The notes beneath the pieces were generated by a model that saw only the letters and a list, made by a program, of their open reading frames with translations, did no database searches and was not told where the DNA came from. Position numbers and translations under genes: made by a program. 64,000 bases of DNA from Pseudomonas sp. ISL-84 (lineage in GTDB: Bacteria > Bacillota > Bacilli > Bacillales > Cytobacillaceae), in assembly GCA_018613035.1 (NCBI GenBank), contig JAGGRA010000030.1, positions 1 through 64,000 on the forward strand, in the 5' to 3' direction. Shown piece after piece: positions 8,905 through 18,335 of the stretch. The stretch's first letter is position 1; every line of letters starts with the position of its first letter.

Positions 8905-9918
8905 TTATCCACAGCTATTACGGATAATTAATTCAGTAGGTAAATATGTTTTTAGCGGCAAATTGATTTCTTCTCTCATTCGCTGAAGCAGCATTTTTAC
9001 CGAGATTCTTCCCAGCTCTTCCTTATGTACATGGATAGTTGTAAGTGGAGGGTTTATAAACTTAGACATTTCCAAATCATCAAAAGCGATTATGGCAATA
9101 TCTTCTGATACCTTGAGACCTGATTCTTCTATAGCCTTATACATGCCATAGGCCATTCTGTCACTTGCTGCAAAGATGGCTGTTGGCTTTTTAGCGGAAG
9201 CAAGGATACGTTTCATTGCATGATATCCGCCATCAATTGTAAAGCAGCCATCCTGGATCCATTCCGGTTTAATAGGCAGCCCATTTGAGATCATTGCTTT
9301 CTTATATCCTATAAATCTCTTCTCTTCTTCGAATAGAAGATTTGACTCTGACCCTGCTGACCCGATAAAACCGATGTCCCTGTGGCCTTTTTCTATAAGG
9401 TAGGTAACCGCTTTCAAAACCGATTGGGCAAAATCGATTGTTACATAATCTATATCTAACTTAGGGTATCCGCCAGTGGACAACAAAAAGGGGACATTTT
9501 TAGAAAGATTCTCTAAAAAATCTTTATCCATTGGACCAACAGTAATAATTCCTAAATTAGCACTCTGTTCTTCTATCATATAATTAGAGTGGATCAGATC
9601 ATTGGTGTCTAAAGTAAAATTTAGGAAATACCCTTGATCAAGCAATTCCCTTTCAATACCATAAATAATTTCTGAAAAATATGGATCATGATATTTATCT
9701 TTTATGCTATTAAGGACACAGCCAAATTTCACTTCAGAAAATTTTCCATTGTTTTTCTGGCTAGTCTTCCCTTTTTTATATCCCAAATTTTTGGTAACTT
9801 CTAAAATCCTATTTCTTGTTTCCTCATCAATAGATGTTAACTGGTTATTTAACACCCTTGAAACGGTTGATATTGACACATCTGTCTTTTCTGCAATATC
9901 TTTTAAAGTAATTTTCAT
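8905..9918 (-). CDS. LacI-family transcriptional regulator of the alpha-galactoside operon
   Basis: Typical LacI/GalR repressor. An N-terminal helix-turn-helix, with TLKDIAEKTDVSISTVSRVL at residues 4-23 and the hinge helix after it, is followed by a periplasmic-binding-like sugar domain with family segments such as PTAIFAASDRMAYG and IAFDDLEMSKFINPPLTTI. It is upstream of, and codirectional with, the transport genes (87-base gap), so it may be the first gene of the operon or have its own promoter. The near-palindrome at 10002-10040 upstream of it is a possible autoregulatory operator. The effector is presumably an alpha-galactoside or galactose; this is inference from context. Confidence 0.92.
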   Translation of the reverse strand: MKITLKDIAEKTDVSISTVSRVLNNQLTSIDEETRNRILEVTKNLGYKKGKTSQKNNGKFSEVKFGCVLNSIKDKYHDPYFSEIIYGIERELLDQGYFLNFTLDTNDLIHSNYMIEEQSANLGIITVGPMDKDFLENLSKNVPFLLSTGGYPKLDIDYVTIDFAQSVLKAVTYLIEKGHRDIGFIGSAGSESNLLFEEEKRFIGYKKAMISNGLPIKPEWIQDGCFTIDGGYHAMKRILASAKKPTAIFAASDRMAYGMYKAIEESGLKVSEDIAIIAFDDLEMSKFINPPLTTIHVHKEELGRISVKMLLQRMREEINLPLKTYLPTELIIRNSCG

Positions 9919-10001
9919 ATGTATCCTCCAAAATCCCTTACTTCAAAACTTTCTTTTGCTAATTTTCATAATAATACAAAAATTTAGATTAAACAATATT
10001 T

Positions 10002-10040
10002 TCTGGAAAAATTTCTAAGAAATTTCTGAAATTTTTCAGA
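10002..10040. promoter_or_regulatory. AT-rich inverted repeat upstream of LacI gene
   Basis: TCTGGAAAAATTTC and GAAATTTTTCAGA are inverted copies with a one-base bulge, separated by 12 bases. It lies about 85 bases before the regulator start. This is a plausible operator or promoter-proximal site; no binding evidence can be read from sequence alone. Confidence 0.35.
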
Positions 10041-10279
10041 GATGGTAGTTTCAAAAAGCTATTTTATGACCTTGCTAGAGCGCAACGTGGCCGAATATAA
10101 GCAAGTCAAATATATAGAGGCCGGTATCTATATATACCAATATTAGTATTTTTCAGTATTTGGATCATCCACCTTAAACCCCCTTCAGAGTCGTTGATAC
10201 TTATGGGGGATTTTATTCTGGCAATAATGGGGATTTTAACATCGGCTTTAACATGTATTTTGAATAATGAGTAAACACA

Positions 10280-10298
10280 GGGACGGCTCTTCCGTCCC
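10280..10298. repeat. GGGACGG...CCGTCCC small palindromic repeat
   Basis: A 7-bp perfect stem with a five-base loop. It is of the same GGGAC/GTCCC class as the tandem copies near 28843-28941 and the palindrome at 41792. The rest of the 9919-10386 gap shows only the inverted repeat at 10002 and the terminator at 10326. Confidence 0.5.
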
Positions 10299-10325
10299 CC
10301 TAAGCCTTAAAAGGAAACGCATGAA

Positions 10326-10358
10326 AAAACGAGCTTCGGGTTATCCCAAGCTCGTTTT
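10326..10358 (-). terminator. Terminator of the amidase/TRAP operon
   Basis: AAAACGAGCTT pairs with AAGCTCGTTTT around an 11-base loop. On the minus strand the stem is followed by TTTTTT. It lies about 30 bases after the amidase stop codon, as expected for a rho-independent terminator. Confidence 0.8.
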
Positions 10359-10386
10359 AGTTTTATTTAATTTTAGTATTGCCGAC

Positions 10387-11814
10387 TTAATTACCAATAG
10401 TCAGCTTCGCTGTATCAATCGACAGTTTTTGTTCTAAGGCATATCCAAATCGGTATAACGCAGCTTCGTCATTTTCCCGGCCAATAAATTGTGCTCCGAT
10501 TGGCATTCCCTCAGAAGAGAACCCGCACGGCAATGACAAGCTTGGAAATCCGTTAAGGTTGGTCGGAGCGGTTAATTTAATAATGGACCAGCGAATATGC
10601 TGTCCCGCGTATTTTTCAATATCGACATGACGCTCATTGATTTTTGCCGGCAATATCGGCAAAGTTGGAGTGAATAGGACATCCACATCCTCTAACACTT
10701 TGTTAAATACGTCTTTTGCGAGCTGACGGGTTTGCAGTGCTTGAGCGTATTCATACCCTTTTGTATCATGTGCTGTTAATAGACGTTCTTTTACTTCATC
10801 ATCCCACTGATCCGGATAATCATTCAAATGCTGTTCATGAACAGCATAAGCTTCACTTCTTAAAATAACCTTATGTGCCTCTGTGAAATTCTCCAGGCCT
10901 GTTAAGTTAACAGGTATAATGCTTGCCCCCAGCTCACGCAGTGTATCTATGGTTTGATCAATGACTTGTCTGACCTCCCCATTCATATCATCAAAATAAA
11001 AGGCTGAAGGCACCCCTATTTTCATTCCTTCAATTCCTTTTCCAATGAATCGGGTAAAATCTTCGGATTCACACTGAATAGAATTAGGATCATTTGAATC
11101 ATAACCGGCAAGGGAGTTGAGAAGAAGGGCATTATCTTCCACAGTCCGTGTTAATGGCCCAACATGATCAAGTGTCCAAGACAACGGAAAAACTCCGTGT
11201 TTACTGATTCTTCCATAGGTTGGTTTCATTCCAACAATTCCGCAAAAGGAGGCCGGAACTCTAACTGATCCGCCTGTATCTGTACCTAGTGAGCCAAAGC
11301 AGAAACAGGCAGATACACTGGCTGCAGATCCGCTGCTTGATCCACCCGTCATTTTTTGTATATCATGTGGATTTTTTACAGGACCAAAATAAGAGCGATC
11401 GCCTGTAGGACCATATGCGAACTGATGTGTATTCAGCTTTCCAATGATAATGGCCCCGGCTTTCTTCAATTTCTCTACAACCGTAGCATTATATTCAGGT
11501 ACGAAATCCTGGTAGATTTCAGATCCCATCGTTGTTCTCATGTTATCTGTATAGATTAAGTCTTTTAAACCGATAGCAATACCATGAAGCGGGCCTTTGT
11601 ATAAACCAGCCTCTATTTCTTCTTCAGCTCTTTTTGCTTGTTCTATAACGTCTTCACGATCGACAGTAATAAACGAATTAATGACGGGATCCACCTCTTC
11701 GATGCGATCCAACAGCTGTTTAGCGATTTCTACAGGTGATACTTCTTTTTCTTTAATCATTTTTGAAAGTTTCATAATGTCATAGGTTACCAAATCTTTT
11801 ATCGTTTTCACCAT
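10387..11814 (-). CDS. Amidase (amidase signature family, GatA-like)
   Basis: Hydrolyses a carboxamide with a Ser-cisSer-Lys triad. The lysine is in GIAIGLKDLI near residue 85, and the glycine/serine stretch GGSSSGSAASVSA near residues 155-167 carries the catalytic serines. The 475-residue length fits. It resembles GatA, but there is no gatC or gatB beside it and it is the last gene of a TRAP transporter operon, so a catabolic amidase acting on an imported amide-bearing acid is more likely than tRNA amidation. It starts 30 bases after the TRAP large permease. The substrate cannot be told from sequence. Confidence 0.88.
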   Translation of the reverse strand: MVKTIKDLVTYDIMKLSKMIKEKEVSPVEIAKQLLDRIEEVDPVINSFITVDREDVIEQAKRAEEEIEAGLYKGPLHGIAIGLKDLIYTDNMRTTMGSEIYQDFVPEYNATVVEKLKKAGAIIIGKLNTHQFAYGPTGDRSYFGPVKNPHDIQKMTGGSSSGSAASVSACFCFGSLGTDTGGSVRVPASFCGIVGMKPTYGRISKHGVFPLSWTLDHVGPLTRTVEDNALLLNSLAGYDSNDPNSIQCESEDFTRFIGKGIEGMKIGVPSAFYFDDMNGEVRQVIDQTIDTLRELGASIIPVNLTGLENFTEAHKVILRSEAYAVHEQHLNDYPDQWDDEVKERLLTAHDTKGYEYAQALQTRQLAKDVFNKVLEDVDVLFTPTLPILPAKINERHVDIEKYAGQHIRWSIIKLTAPTNLNGFPSLSLPCGFSSEGMPIGAQFIGRENDEAALYRFGYALEQKLSIDTAKLTIGN

Positions 11815-11843
11815 TGCACACTCCCTGCAGTATCTTATTTAAA

Positions 11844-13112
11844 TTACTTAATGAGCACGAGCGAAATTTGCGGAAAAATAATGACAGCAATAAGGCCGAC
11901 AATCAATATAGCAAAGAAAGGGAGAACACCTCGAACAACATTACCCACTTTTTCTCTCGTTATCCCGCTTACAACAAACAGATTTAATCCAACAGGCGGC
12001 GTAATCATGGCAAGCTCCATATTAATGGTCATAATAATGGCAAAGTGGATTAAATTTAACCCAAACATGTTTAATATCGGCAGCAGGATTGGCAGAGTAA
12101 TGAGAATGATTGAAACCGCATCAAGAAACATGCCTAATATGAAGAACATGGCATTCACACCTAATAGAAATACCCATACATTTGTAGAACTGGATTCGAC
12201 CCATTGAGAAACCGTTTGAGGGATCTGTTCGGTTGTTAAAAACATCCCGAAGATATTAGCTGATGCAATAATCAGGAATATCATAGCTGTAATATTAATG
12301 GATTCTTTCGTGACACGATTAAATAAATCCATTTTCATTTCTTTATAGACAAACACTGAAATAATTAATGCATATAAAGCGGCAACAAACGAAGCTTCTG
12401 TCGGAGTCATAACACCTGTATAGATTCCGCCCAAAATCAGCACAGGCAGGATAAAGCCCCATATTGCTTTTCGCGTTTTCTTGAGTCTCTCTGACATACT
12501 GGCTTTTGGCAGGGTACCATAATTTTTTATTCTTGCATTAATAATAGCCGATGCCATCAGGAGAGAACCAAGAAAGATACCTGGTAAAATACCAGCCGTA
12601 AACAGGTCCCCAATGGATTGTTCAGAAACAACGCCATAAATGATCAGCGGGATTGACGGCGGAAGTAAAATCCCCAGAGTTCCTGCCGCTGCCACCAGTC
12701 CCATTGCATACCGTTTGCTGTAGCCGGCTTCCACCATGGCCGGAATCATAATTGTACCGATGGCGGCAGCCGTTGCAGGACTGGAACCGGAAATCGCGGC
12801 AAAAATCATACAAGCTAAAATGGTAGCAAGCGCAAGTCCCCCTCTAAAGTGGCCAACCCATGATTTTAACGCTTCTATTAAATAGAAGGAAATTCCGCCT
12901 CTGGCCATAATGATGCCGGCAAACACAAAGCCGGGAATGGCCATTAGTGCTGATGAGTTAACAGAGAGAAACATTTTTTCAATAACTGGATACATTGTAA
13001 AATCAATTAAAGTTAAGGCAAATATGCTCGATAATCCCAGGCTGACCGCAATAGGAACTCTGATCAGGCAGAGAACAAAAAATGAAATAAGCAATACAAC
13101 TGTTGGATTCAT
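11844..13112 (-). CDS. dctM: TRAP transporter large permease (DctM)
   Basis: Large membrane subunit of a tripartite ATP-independent transporter, which uses ion gradients to import organic acids. About 422 residues with 11-12 hydrophobic segments. Family-typical stretches are visible, including GSSPATAAAIGTIMIPAM near residue 110 and TPPVGLNLFVVSGI near residue 365. It lies 13 bases after the small permease and is followed by the amidase. The partners at 13126 and 13725 complete the transporter. Confidence 0.95.
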   Translation of the reverse strand: MNPTVVLLISFFVLCLIRVPIAVSLGLSSIFALTLIDFTMYPVIEKMFLSVNSSALMAIPGFVFAGIIMARGGISFYLIEALKSWVGHFRGGLALATILACMIFAAISGSSPATAAAIGTIMIPAMVEAGYSKRYAMGLVAAAGTLGILLPPSIPLIIYGVVSEQSIGDLFTAGILPGIFLGSLLMASAIINARIKNYGTLPKASMSERLKKTRKAIWGFILPVLILGGIYTGVMTPTEASFVAALYALIISVFVYKEMKMDLFNRVTKESINITAMIFLIIASANIFGMFLTTEQIPQTVSQWVESSSTNVWVFLLGVNAMFFILGMFLDAVSIILITLPILLPILNMFGLNLIHFAIIMTINMELAMITPPVGLNLFVVSGITREKVGNVVRGVLPFFAILIVGLIAVIIFPQISLVLIK

Positions 13113-13125
13113 AATAGTCCCCCTT

Positions 13126-13644
13126 CTAAATTGCGTTGTTTATACTGTCGGCTTTGTCATACATCTCCTCATGGACGGGAGTTCGAATCGCTTTGACAGT
13201 CCTTAACACAAAATACAAGGAAAGCAGTCCCATTCCAATTGGCATAATTAAATAGGTACTCCAAATCGGAATTCCAACATCAATACTAACCCTTCCCTGC
13301 GAATACGCTACATTCACCATGCTAATTCCCATGATGGTTAAGTAAATACTAAACCCTGAACCTAACAGGTTACTGATTATATTAAAAACCTTCTTGATAG
13401 CCGGTGACATTTTATCATAAACCAAATCAACAACTATATGACGTTCATCTTTCAGCGCCATTCCAAATCCAATAAAAATTGCGGCAGCCATTAACATCTC
13501 GAATATTTCAGTTGCCCATGTAACCGGGGAATTGAGAACATAGCGCATAAAAACTCCATATATGCAAATAATTGAACCTAGAATAAATAAAAAGACAGCT
13601 GTTTTTTCTTCTATTAATTCTAGAATCCGGGCTATTTTTCTCAT
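13126..13644 (-). CDS. dctQ: TRAP transporter small permease (DctQ)
   Basis: Small four-helix membrane subunit that joins DctM and the binding protein. 172 residues; the pattern RYVLNSPVTWATEIFEMLM after the first helix and GFGMALKDERHIVVDLV are typical of DctQ. It follows the binding-protein gene after an 80-base gap containing a strong hairpin and is itself followed closely by dctM. Confidence 0.92.
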   Translation of the reverse strand: MRKIARILELIEEKTAVFLFILGSIICIYGVFMRYVLNSPVTWATEIFEMLMAAAIFIGFGMALKDERHIVVDLVYDKMSPAIKKVFNIISNLLGSGFSIYLTIMGISMVNVAYSQGRVSIDVGIPIWSTYLIMPIGMGLLSLYFVLRTVKAIRTPVHEEMYDKADSINNAI

Positions 13645-13685
13645 TGTATATAGCCTCCTCTACTTAAAAACATTTTAAATTTATC

Positions 13686-13715
13686 CAAGATTATGGCGGT
13701 TGCGCCATAATCTTG
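13686..13715 (-). promoter_or_regulatory. Intercistronic hairpin between dctP and dctQ
   Basis: CAAGATTATGGCG and CGCCATAATCTTG form a perfect 13-bp stem with a four-base loop. There is no T run after it on the minus strand. It probably protects the upstream dctP message or causes partial termination, so that the binding protein is made in excess of the permeases. Confidence 0.6.
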
Positions 13716-13724
13716 TTTAATGAA

Positions 13725-14765
13725 TTACTCGTTCGCTTTTTTTGCAGCTTCAATGTATTCTTCACCAATTACATCCGTAAATTCATCATAAACAGGGGCC
13801 CAAGCATCTTTGAATGCCTGCAGTTCGTCATCCGAAAGTTCTGTTATCTCGATCTGGCCTCTTTCTTCAAGCTTCTTAAGGGCTTCAGCATTCATTTCTT
13901 TTGCAGCTTCACGTGCTCTTTCTGTTCCTGCCTTTATCCCTTCATCGATAATTTTGCGAGTCTCATCATTCAAACCATCCATGAACTCCTTATTTGCAAA
14001 GAAACCTAAATCAACCCGTGATTCTCCAGTAATAGTTAAATACTTCTGAACCTCATCGAATTTCTTCGATTCAATATTGACGAAAGTATTCGTTTGTCCG
14101 TCTACTGTTCCTTGTTGAAGTGCAGTATAAAGCTCGGTGAATGGCATTGATACGGAACCTGCTCCAACGGTGGAAAAGACCTCCTCTAAAACCTGTCCGC
14201 CCTGCGTACGGAATTTGATACCTTTTAAATCCTCTGGTGATTTAATCGGCCTTGTGCCATTCGTCAGGTGCTTCGGTCCGTTAGGCCACATAGATAGTCC
14301 ATAAAGCCCATCTTTTTCAAGACTTGAGAGAATCTCCATACCCATTTCACTGTCCCAGAACTTAACGGCTTCATCATCTCCCTTAAATAAGAACGGCAGG
14401 GATGGAATGTTAAACCTAGGATCGTCTCCAACTAATTTCGCCATATCGATTTGTGTAAATTGCACATTATTAGCTACAATGTTTTGGAAAACATCCTTAT
14501 CCCCAAATAGTTGCCCATTCGGATAGACTTGAACTTTAATTTTTCCGCCAGAAGCCTTCTCAATCGCTTCCTTAAATGCAAGTGATCCTTCATGCTGAGA
14601 TGTATTTTCTGCCACTTCATGTGCAAGCTTAATGGTTAGTTCTTGAACTCCAGCTTCACTTCCGCTTCCTGAACTATTAGCAGCCTCATTATTGCCGCAT
14701 GCGGCTAAAAAGACGAATAGAGCAATGATAAAAACAGATAACAGACTTTTCTTAATTCCTCTCAT
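13725..14765 (-). CDS. dctP: TRAP transporter substrate-binding lipoprotein (DctP)
   Basis: Extracellular binding subunit of the TRAP importer. The N terminus has a signal sequence and lipobox FLAAC near residue 23, so it is a membrane-anchored lipoprotein. DctP family segments are present: LAHEVAENTSQHEGSLAF, the conserved arginine region KGIKFRTQGGQVLEE and VDGQTNTF near residue 215. The arginine normally holds a substrate carboxylate, so the ligand is probably an organic acid. It is the first gene of the operon, upstream of dctQ, dctM and the amidase. Confidence 0.95.
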   Translation of the reverse strand: MRGIKKSLLSVFIIALFVFLAACGNNEAANSSGSGSEAGVQELTIKLAHEVAENTSQHEGSLAFKEAIEKASGGKIKVQVYPNGQLFGDKDVFQNIVANNVQFTQIDMAKLVGDDPRFNIPSLPFLFKGDDEAVKFWDSEMGMEILSSLEKDGLYGLSMWPNGPKHLTNGTRPIKSPEDLKGIKFRTQGGQVLEEVFSTVGAGSVSMPFTELYTALQQGTVDGQTNTFVNIESKKFDEVQKYLTITGESRVDLGFFANKEFMDGLNDETRKIIDEGIKAGTERAREAAKEMNAEALKKLEERGQIEITELSDDELQAFKDAWAPVYDEFTDVIGEEYIEAAKKANE

Positions 14766-15158
14766 GAATATCTCCCCCTTGAAATTAATTCATTGTTTTC
14801 GTATTTTTATTGCTGTATAAAGCTCTCTTAATTACACCTCCCTTCATAAGGCACTACTGCAGCGACTGAATTAAATTTTATATTTTTAAAGCCAAAGGCT
14901 AGAATAACCCTTTTTTTAGTTTTGGAATCCTTTCAACGCTTTTGTTTCTAGCATTGATCCAGTAGTTTTGGAACGAAAGAATAATCTTTAAACATCTTAT
15001 AGCTATCAACAAGCTGTAAAGGTATGTGTGAAGGCATTGAGGTGGGATTCAGAGTTGAAGGCTCAGGTCATGAAGAAATTATATGTAGTGCCCTGCAATG
15101 TGATAGTATCTTACGAGTTTTGAACATGGCTGAAGATCGTGCACGCTCTTTATTTCTC
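14766..15158. other. Gap between dctP and the GntR gene
   Basis: It holds the dctP promoter region (minus strand) and, on the plus strand, an open frame 15024-15182 reading MCEGIEVGFRVEGSG and on to ILRVLNMAEDR, which looks like decayed coding sequence but lacks a ribosome site and runs antisense into the GntR gene. I do not recognise its family. Nothing else is evident. Confidence 0.3.
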
Positions 15159-15818
15159 TCATTTTTCGATAAGATTTATTAAATTCTCAAGATCATTTTT
15201 AGTATGTTTAATTAGCTTTTTACAAGCTTTTTCAGGATTTCTATTTTTTATGGCATTAAAGATTTCAGTATGTTCTTTTAAAATAAGTGCTGCACGTCCA
15301 GATTCTTTCACATTAAGAACTCGATAAAAATACGTTAGAGAATGAAGGTCGTCTATTAGTTTCTTTAATCGTAAATTTCCGCAAATATTAATAATTTGCT
15401 CATGAAAGCAGACGTTGTATTGTACAATTTTCTCTTTCTCCTTTCTTTCAATGGCTTTGCATGTTTCTTTTAACGTATTGCTTAATCGTTCTAATTGAAG
15501 ATCAGTTGCACATTGCGCAGCGATTGACACCGCCCTTGATTCGAGTGCAAGCCTACACTCATAAATATCACGTACATCCCCAAGAGAGGGCTTGTAAACG
15601 GTGATTTGCGATTTCTCATCAATTACGAGTAACCCTTCGTTTATCAATGCTCGAAACGCTTCACGGACTGGACTCCGGCTTGTTTCAAATTGCTTAGCCA
15701 ATTGAGCCTCATAAAGTCTGTCACCTGGCATTAATATACCTTTCCAGATCATTTCTTTAATCGTTTGCTGAATTTGCATATAAAAGGGCTGCGGCTTAAC
15801 GAGTTTTAATTCATCCAA
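15159..15818 (-). CDS. GntR-family regulator, FCD (FadR/VanR-like) subfamily
   Basis: N-terminal winged helix-turn-helix (LAKQFETSRSPVREAFRALI near residues 45-65) followed by an all-helical FCD ligand domain with the family-typical ECRLALESRAV and the metal-type histidines in CFHEQII and LKEHTEIF. The start is a TTG preceded by AGGAG at nine bases. It is codirectional with and upstream of the TRAP-amidase genes and probably controls them; the perfect palindrome GATTGTCGACAATC about 40 bases before the start is a fitting operator. The ligand is probably the transported acid or a product of it (inference). Confidence 0.9.
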   Translation of the reverse strand: MDELKLVKPQPFYMQIQQTIKEMIWKGILMPGDRLYEAQLAKQFETSRSPVREAFRALINEGLLVIDEKSQITVYKPSLGDVRDIYECRLALESRAVSIAAQCATDLQLERLSNTLKETCKAIERKEKEKIVQYNVCFHEQIINICGNLRLKKLIDDLHSLTYFYRVLNVKESGRAALILKEHTEIFNAIKNRNPEKACKKLIKHTKNDLENLINLIEK

Positions 15819-15856
15819 ATTTAATTACTCCTAACTTTTTTATCCAACCGAGTGAC

Positions 15857-15870
15857 GATTGTCGACAATC
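15857..15870. promoter_or_regulatory. Putative GntR operator
   Basis: GATTGTCGACAATC is a perfect 14-bp palindrome containing TTGTCGACAA, close to the TTGT-N2-ACAA type bound by FCD-class GntR regulators. Its position 38 bases upstream of the GntR gene suggests autoregulation. Confidence 0.55.
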
Positions 15871-16077
15871 AACATAATTAGAATAATCTATATTATCAGA
15901 AATTTCAATATTTATTTGAAAATTATTATGTTATTTTTAAGTAAGTTAAAGCGTAGATTTATAGTTTTTATGTTTGGATATAATTTATGAATATTTAATA
16001 AACTGAACGATTACAAGCTTTCTATTTCAATTCTTCCCTAAACAATATACTATCCCCTTCATCCCTCCCTTAGTTCA

Positions 16078-16176
16078 GTAATTTTCCAAACACGGCCTGC
16101 TAATTCGATATAGTTCGAGCAATCCTATAATTTCTATTTTGGATCCCACTACTCCAATTTTTCTTTTAAGAGATTT
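16078..16176 (-). pseudogene. Decayed fragment of comM 3' region (copy A)
   Basis: Read on the minus strand it gives KNWSSGIQNRNYRIARTIS, aligning residue by residue with KNWSNRTQIKIIRLARTIS of the comM-like gene at 32484; 12 of the 19 positions are identical. A stop codon follows, then AVFGKL-like text matching EAVKLN after a deletion. It is clearly derived from the same gene. The rest of the 15819-16370 gap is AT-rich and shows no other gene. Confidence 0.65.
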
Positions 16177-16370
16177 GTTACCGCATTCGCCAAAATTGGG
16201 CATTTTTTTAAAATAAAATCTTCTAAATTTGGTAAGCATTTCTTTGTTTTATTAAGCCATTTCTAATGAAACCGAAAGTCTATATAGTACCATCAGCACA
16301 TTTACAATAAATTACCAAATAGATACAATTAAAACTGTTTGAATATTCTAAAATATTTGGAGGGTTGTGG

Positions 16371-18266
16371 ATGAAAGGAAGGCTAAGAGTCCTTTTTTCT
16401 TTGCTGCTGACTACTGTCCTGGTCATGTCTCTTTTTACAGGATTAGTATCAGGCAAGCAGGTGAAAAATGGCGAGGATTATGATTATCATGTAGTAAGAG
16501 ATGTTATGGTTGAGATGAGAGACGGAGTGAAGCTTTCAACAGATCTATACTTACCAGCTCCTACTAGTAAAAAAGAGGAGAAGCAAGGCTTTCCCACTCT
16601 TGTTTTAAGGACTCCTTATAACAAGGATACCTATGGCGGGGCAGAGGGACCTTTCTTTGCGCAAAAGGGTTATGCTGTTGTTGTACAGGATACTAGAGGA
16701 AGGTTCAAATCAGAAGGAGAATGGGATTTTATCTTTGATGACGCAAATGATGGGTATGATCTTATCGAATGGGCTGCAGCCCAAGAGTTTAGCAATGGGA
16801 AAGTCGGTACAATGGGTCTTTCGTATATGGCTTATACCCAATACGTATTAGCTAAATCCAAACCGCCACACCTTGTCACAATGATTCCGCTGGAAGGAGC
16901 GAGCAATTTCGCCGAGGAAGTATTCTTTACAGGCGGAGCCATGCAGCTGGACCGCTATCTTTCCTGGACTTTAGGGCAATCGCACGATACAGCAAGACGC
17001 ATGGATGAACAAAATGGAAATACTTATTATCAGGAGCAATTGGCCAATGTAAACTACCAGGAGCTGTTAAATTATACCCCGAGAAACGGAATCACCCTAT
17101 TAAATGAACTCCAGGGCTGGTGGAAAGAAGCACTTCAAAGCCCTGAGTATGGAGCTTATTGGAAAGAGATTTCTCCCCAGGAGTGGCATGATTCCTGGCC
17201 AGTGCCGACTTACCATGTTGGCGGCTGGTATGATATTTTACTTAGCGGAACCTCAAACAACTATATTGGAATTACTGAAAATGGACCTGAGAAAAGAAAG
17301 CTGAAAACAGTAGGGAAACCTATCAATATCCGTGAAAGCCAGAAGCTGATGATTGGCCCTTGGACACATGGATATCCGACTAAAAACGTAGGAGAAGCTG
17401 TATTTCCCGAAGCAGATTTAAGCGATGTTCATAATGGAGAAAATGGAACCGAAAATTGGCGCCTGGAACAGCTGCGCTGGTTTGATTACTGGCTAAAAGG
17501 GATTAAAAACGGTGTCATGGACGAAGACCCTGTAAAATTGTATGTGATGGATGAAGAAAATAGCGGATACTGGCGCACAGAGAAGGAGTGGCCATTAGCG
17601 CGTACTGAGTACACGAAGTATTACCTGCGAGATGGAAAGTCAGGAACTATTCATTCCTTAAATGACGGGGTACTGTCTCCTGAAAAGCCTAAAGCAAATG
17701 AAAAGCCTGATGCCTATACTTATGATCCTGATAACCCTGTTGAAACAGTAGGTGGAAATTTATCTGGAACAACTCCAGCTTCAAAACGCGGCCCACAAGA
17801 CCAGCAGGAAATTGAGCAGGGTGTATTAACCTTTACAACGGATGCACTTAAAGAGGATACGGAAGTAACGGGCCCAATTGAAGTGAAACTATGGGCATCC
17901 TCTTCTGCAAAAGATACAGATTTTGCTGTAAAACTAACCGAGGTCTCCCCAGATGGACGATCCATTATTATTCAGGATAGCATTATCCGCGCAAGATACC
18001 GTGAATCCAGGGAAAAAGAGACATTATTAAATCCTGGTGAAGTCTATGAATATACCATTGATTTAGGTACCACCAGCAATATATTTAACAAAGGAAACCG
18101 TATTCGTGTTGATGTTTCAAGCAGTAATTACCCTCGCTTTGATAATAACCCTAACACAGGAAACAAGTGGGGAACGGACTCTGAATCCATCATTGCGGAA
18201 AATACGATCTATCACGACTCGGAACACCCATCACATATCATATTGCCAATTATTCCGAGCAAGTAA
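16371..18266 (+). CDS. Secreted CocE/NonD-family hydrolase
   Basis: An alpha/beta hydrolase of the X-Pro dipeptidyl-peptidase/cocaine-esterase family. An N-terminal signal peptide (MKGRLR then about 20 hydrophobic residues, ending near LVSGKQ) predicts export. Seen in order: the family block MRDGVKLSTDLYLPAP, DTRGRFKSEGEW, the nucleophile elbow MGLSYMAYTQ with the catalytic serine, the histidine region IGPWTHGYP, then a C-terminal jelly-roll domain with VDVSSSNYPRFDNNPNTG. The ATG at 16371 has GGAGGG six bases upstream. It is monocistronic with its own terminator. The natural substrate (ester, acylated compound or peptide) is not determinable. Confidence 0.9.
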   Translation: MKGRLRVLFSLLLTTVLVMSLFTGLVSGKQVKNGEDYDYHVVRDVMVEMRDGVKLSTDLYLPAPTSKKEEKQGFPTLVLRTPYNKDTYGGAEGPFFAQKGYAVVVQDTRGRFKSEGEWDFIFDDANDGYDLIEWAAAQEFSNGKVGTMGLSYMAYTQYVLAKSKPPHLVTMIPLEGASNFAEEVFFTGGAMQLDRYLSWTLGQSHDTARRMDEQNGNTYYQEQLANVNYQELLNYTPRNGITLLNELQGWWKEALQSPEYGAYWKEISPQEWHDSWPVPTYHVGGWYDILLSGTSNNYIGITENGPEKRKLKTVGKPINIRESQKLMIGPWTHGYPTKNVGEAVFPEADLSDVHNGENGTENWRLEQLRWFDYWLKGIKNGVMDEDPVKLYVMDEENSGYWRTEKEWPLARTEYTKYYLRDGKSGTIHSLNDGVLSPEKPKANEKPDAYTYDPDNPVETVGGNLSGTTPASKRGPQDQQEIEQGVLTFTTDALKEDTEVTGPIEVKLWASSSAKDTDFAVKLTEVSPDGRSIIIQDSIIRARYRESREKETLLNPGEVYEYTIDLGTTSNIFNKGNRIRVDVSSSNYPRFDNNPNTGNKWGTDSESIIAENTIYHDSEHPSHIILPIIPSK

Positions 18267-18272
18267 TGTTGA

Positions 18273-18301
18273 AAGTCAAGGGATTCATTCCCTTGGCTTT
18301 T
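18273..18301 (+). terminator. Terminator of the CocE hydrolase gene
   Basis: AGTCAAGGGA pairs with TCCCTTGGCT (one mismatch) around TTCAT, followed by a TTTTAA tail, just after the stop codon. Confidence 0.75.
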
Positions 18302-18335
18302 AATTACTTATTTATAATTCTTGATTTTATTTTAG

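Noticed and set aside
10387-11814. Assignment of the amidase as GatA of the tRNA amidotransferase
   Set aside because: There is no gatC or gatB beside it and it is part of a TRAP transporter operon, so a catabolic amidase fits better.
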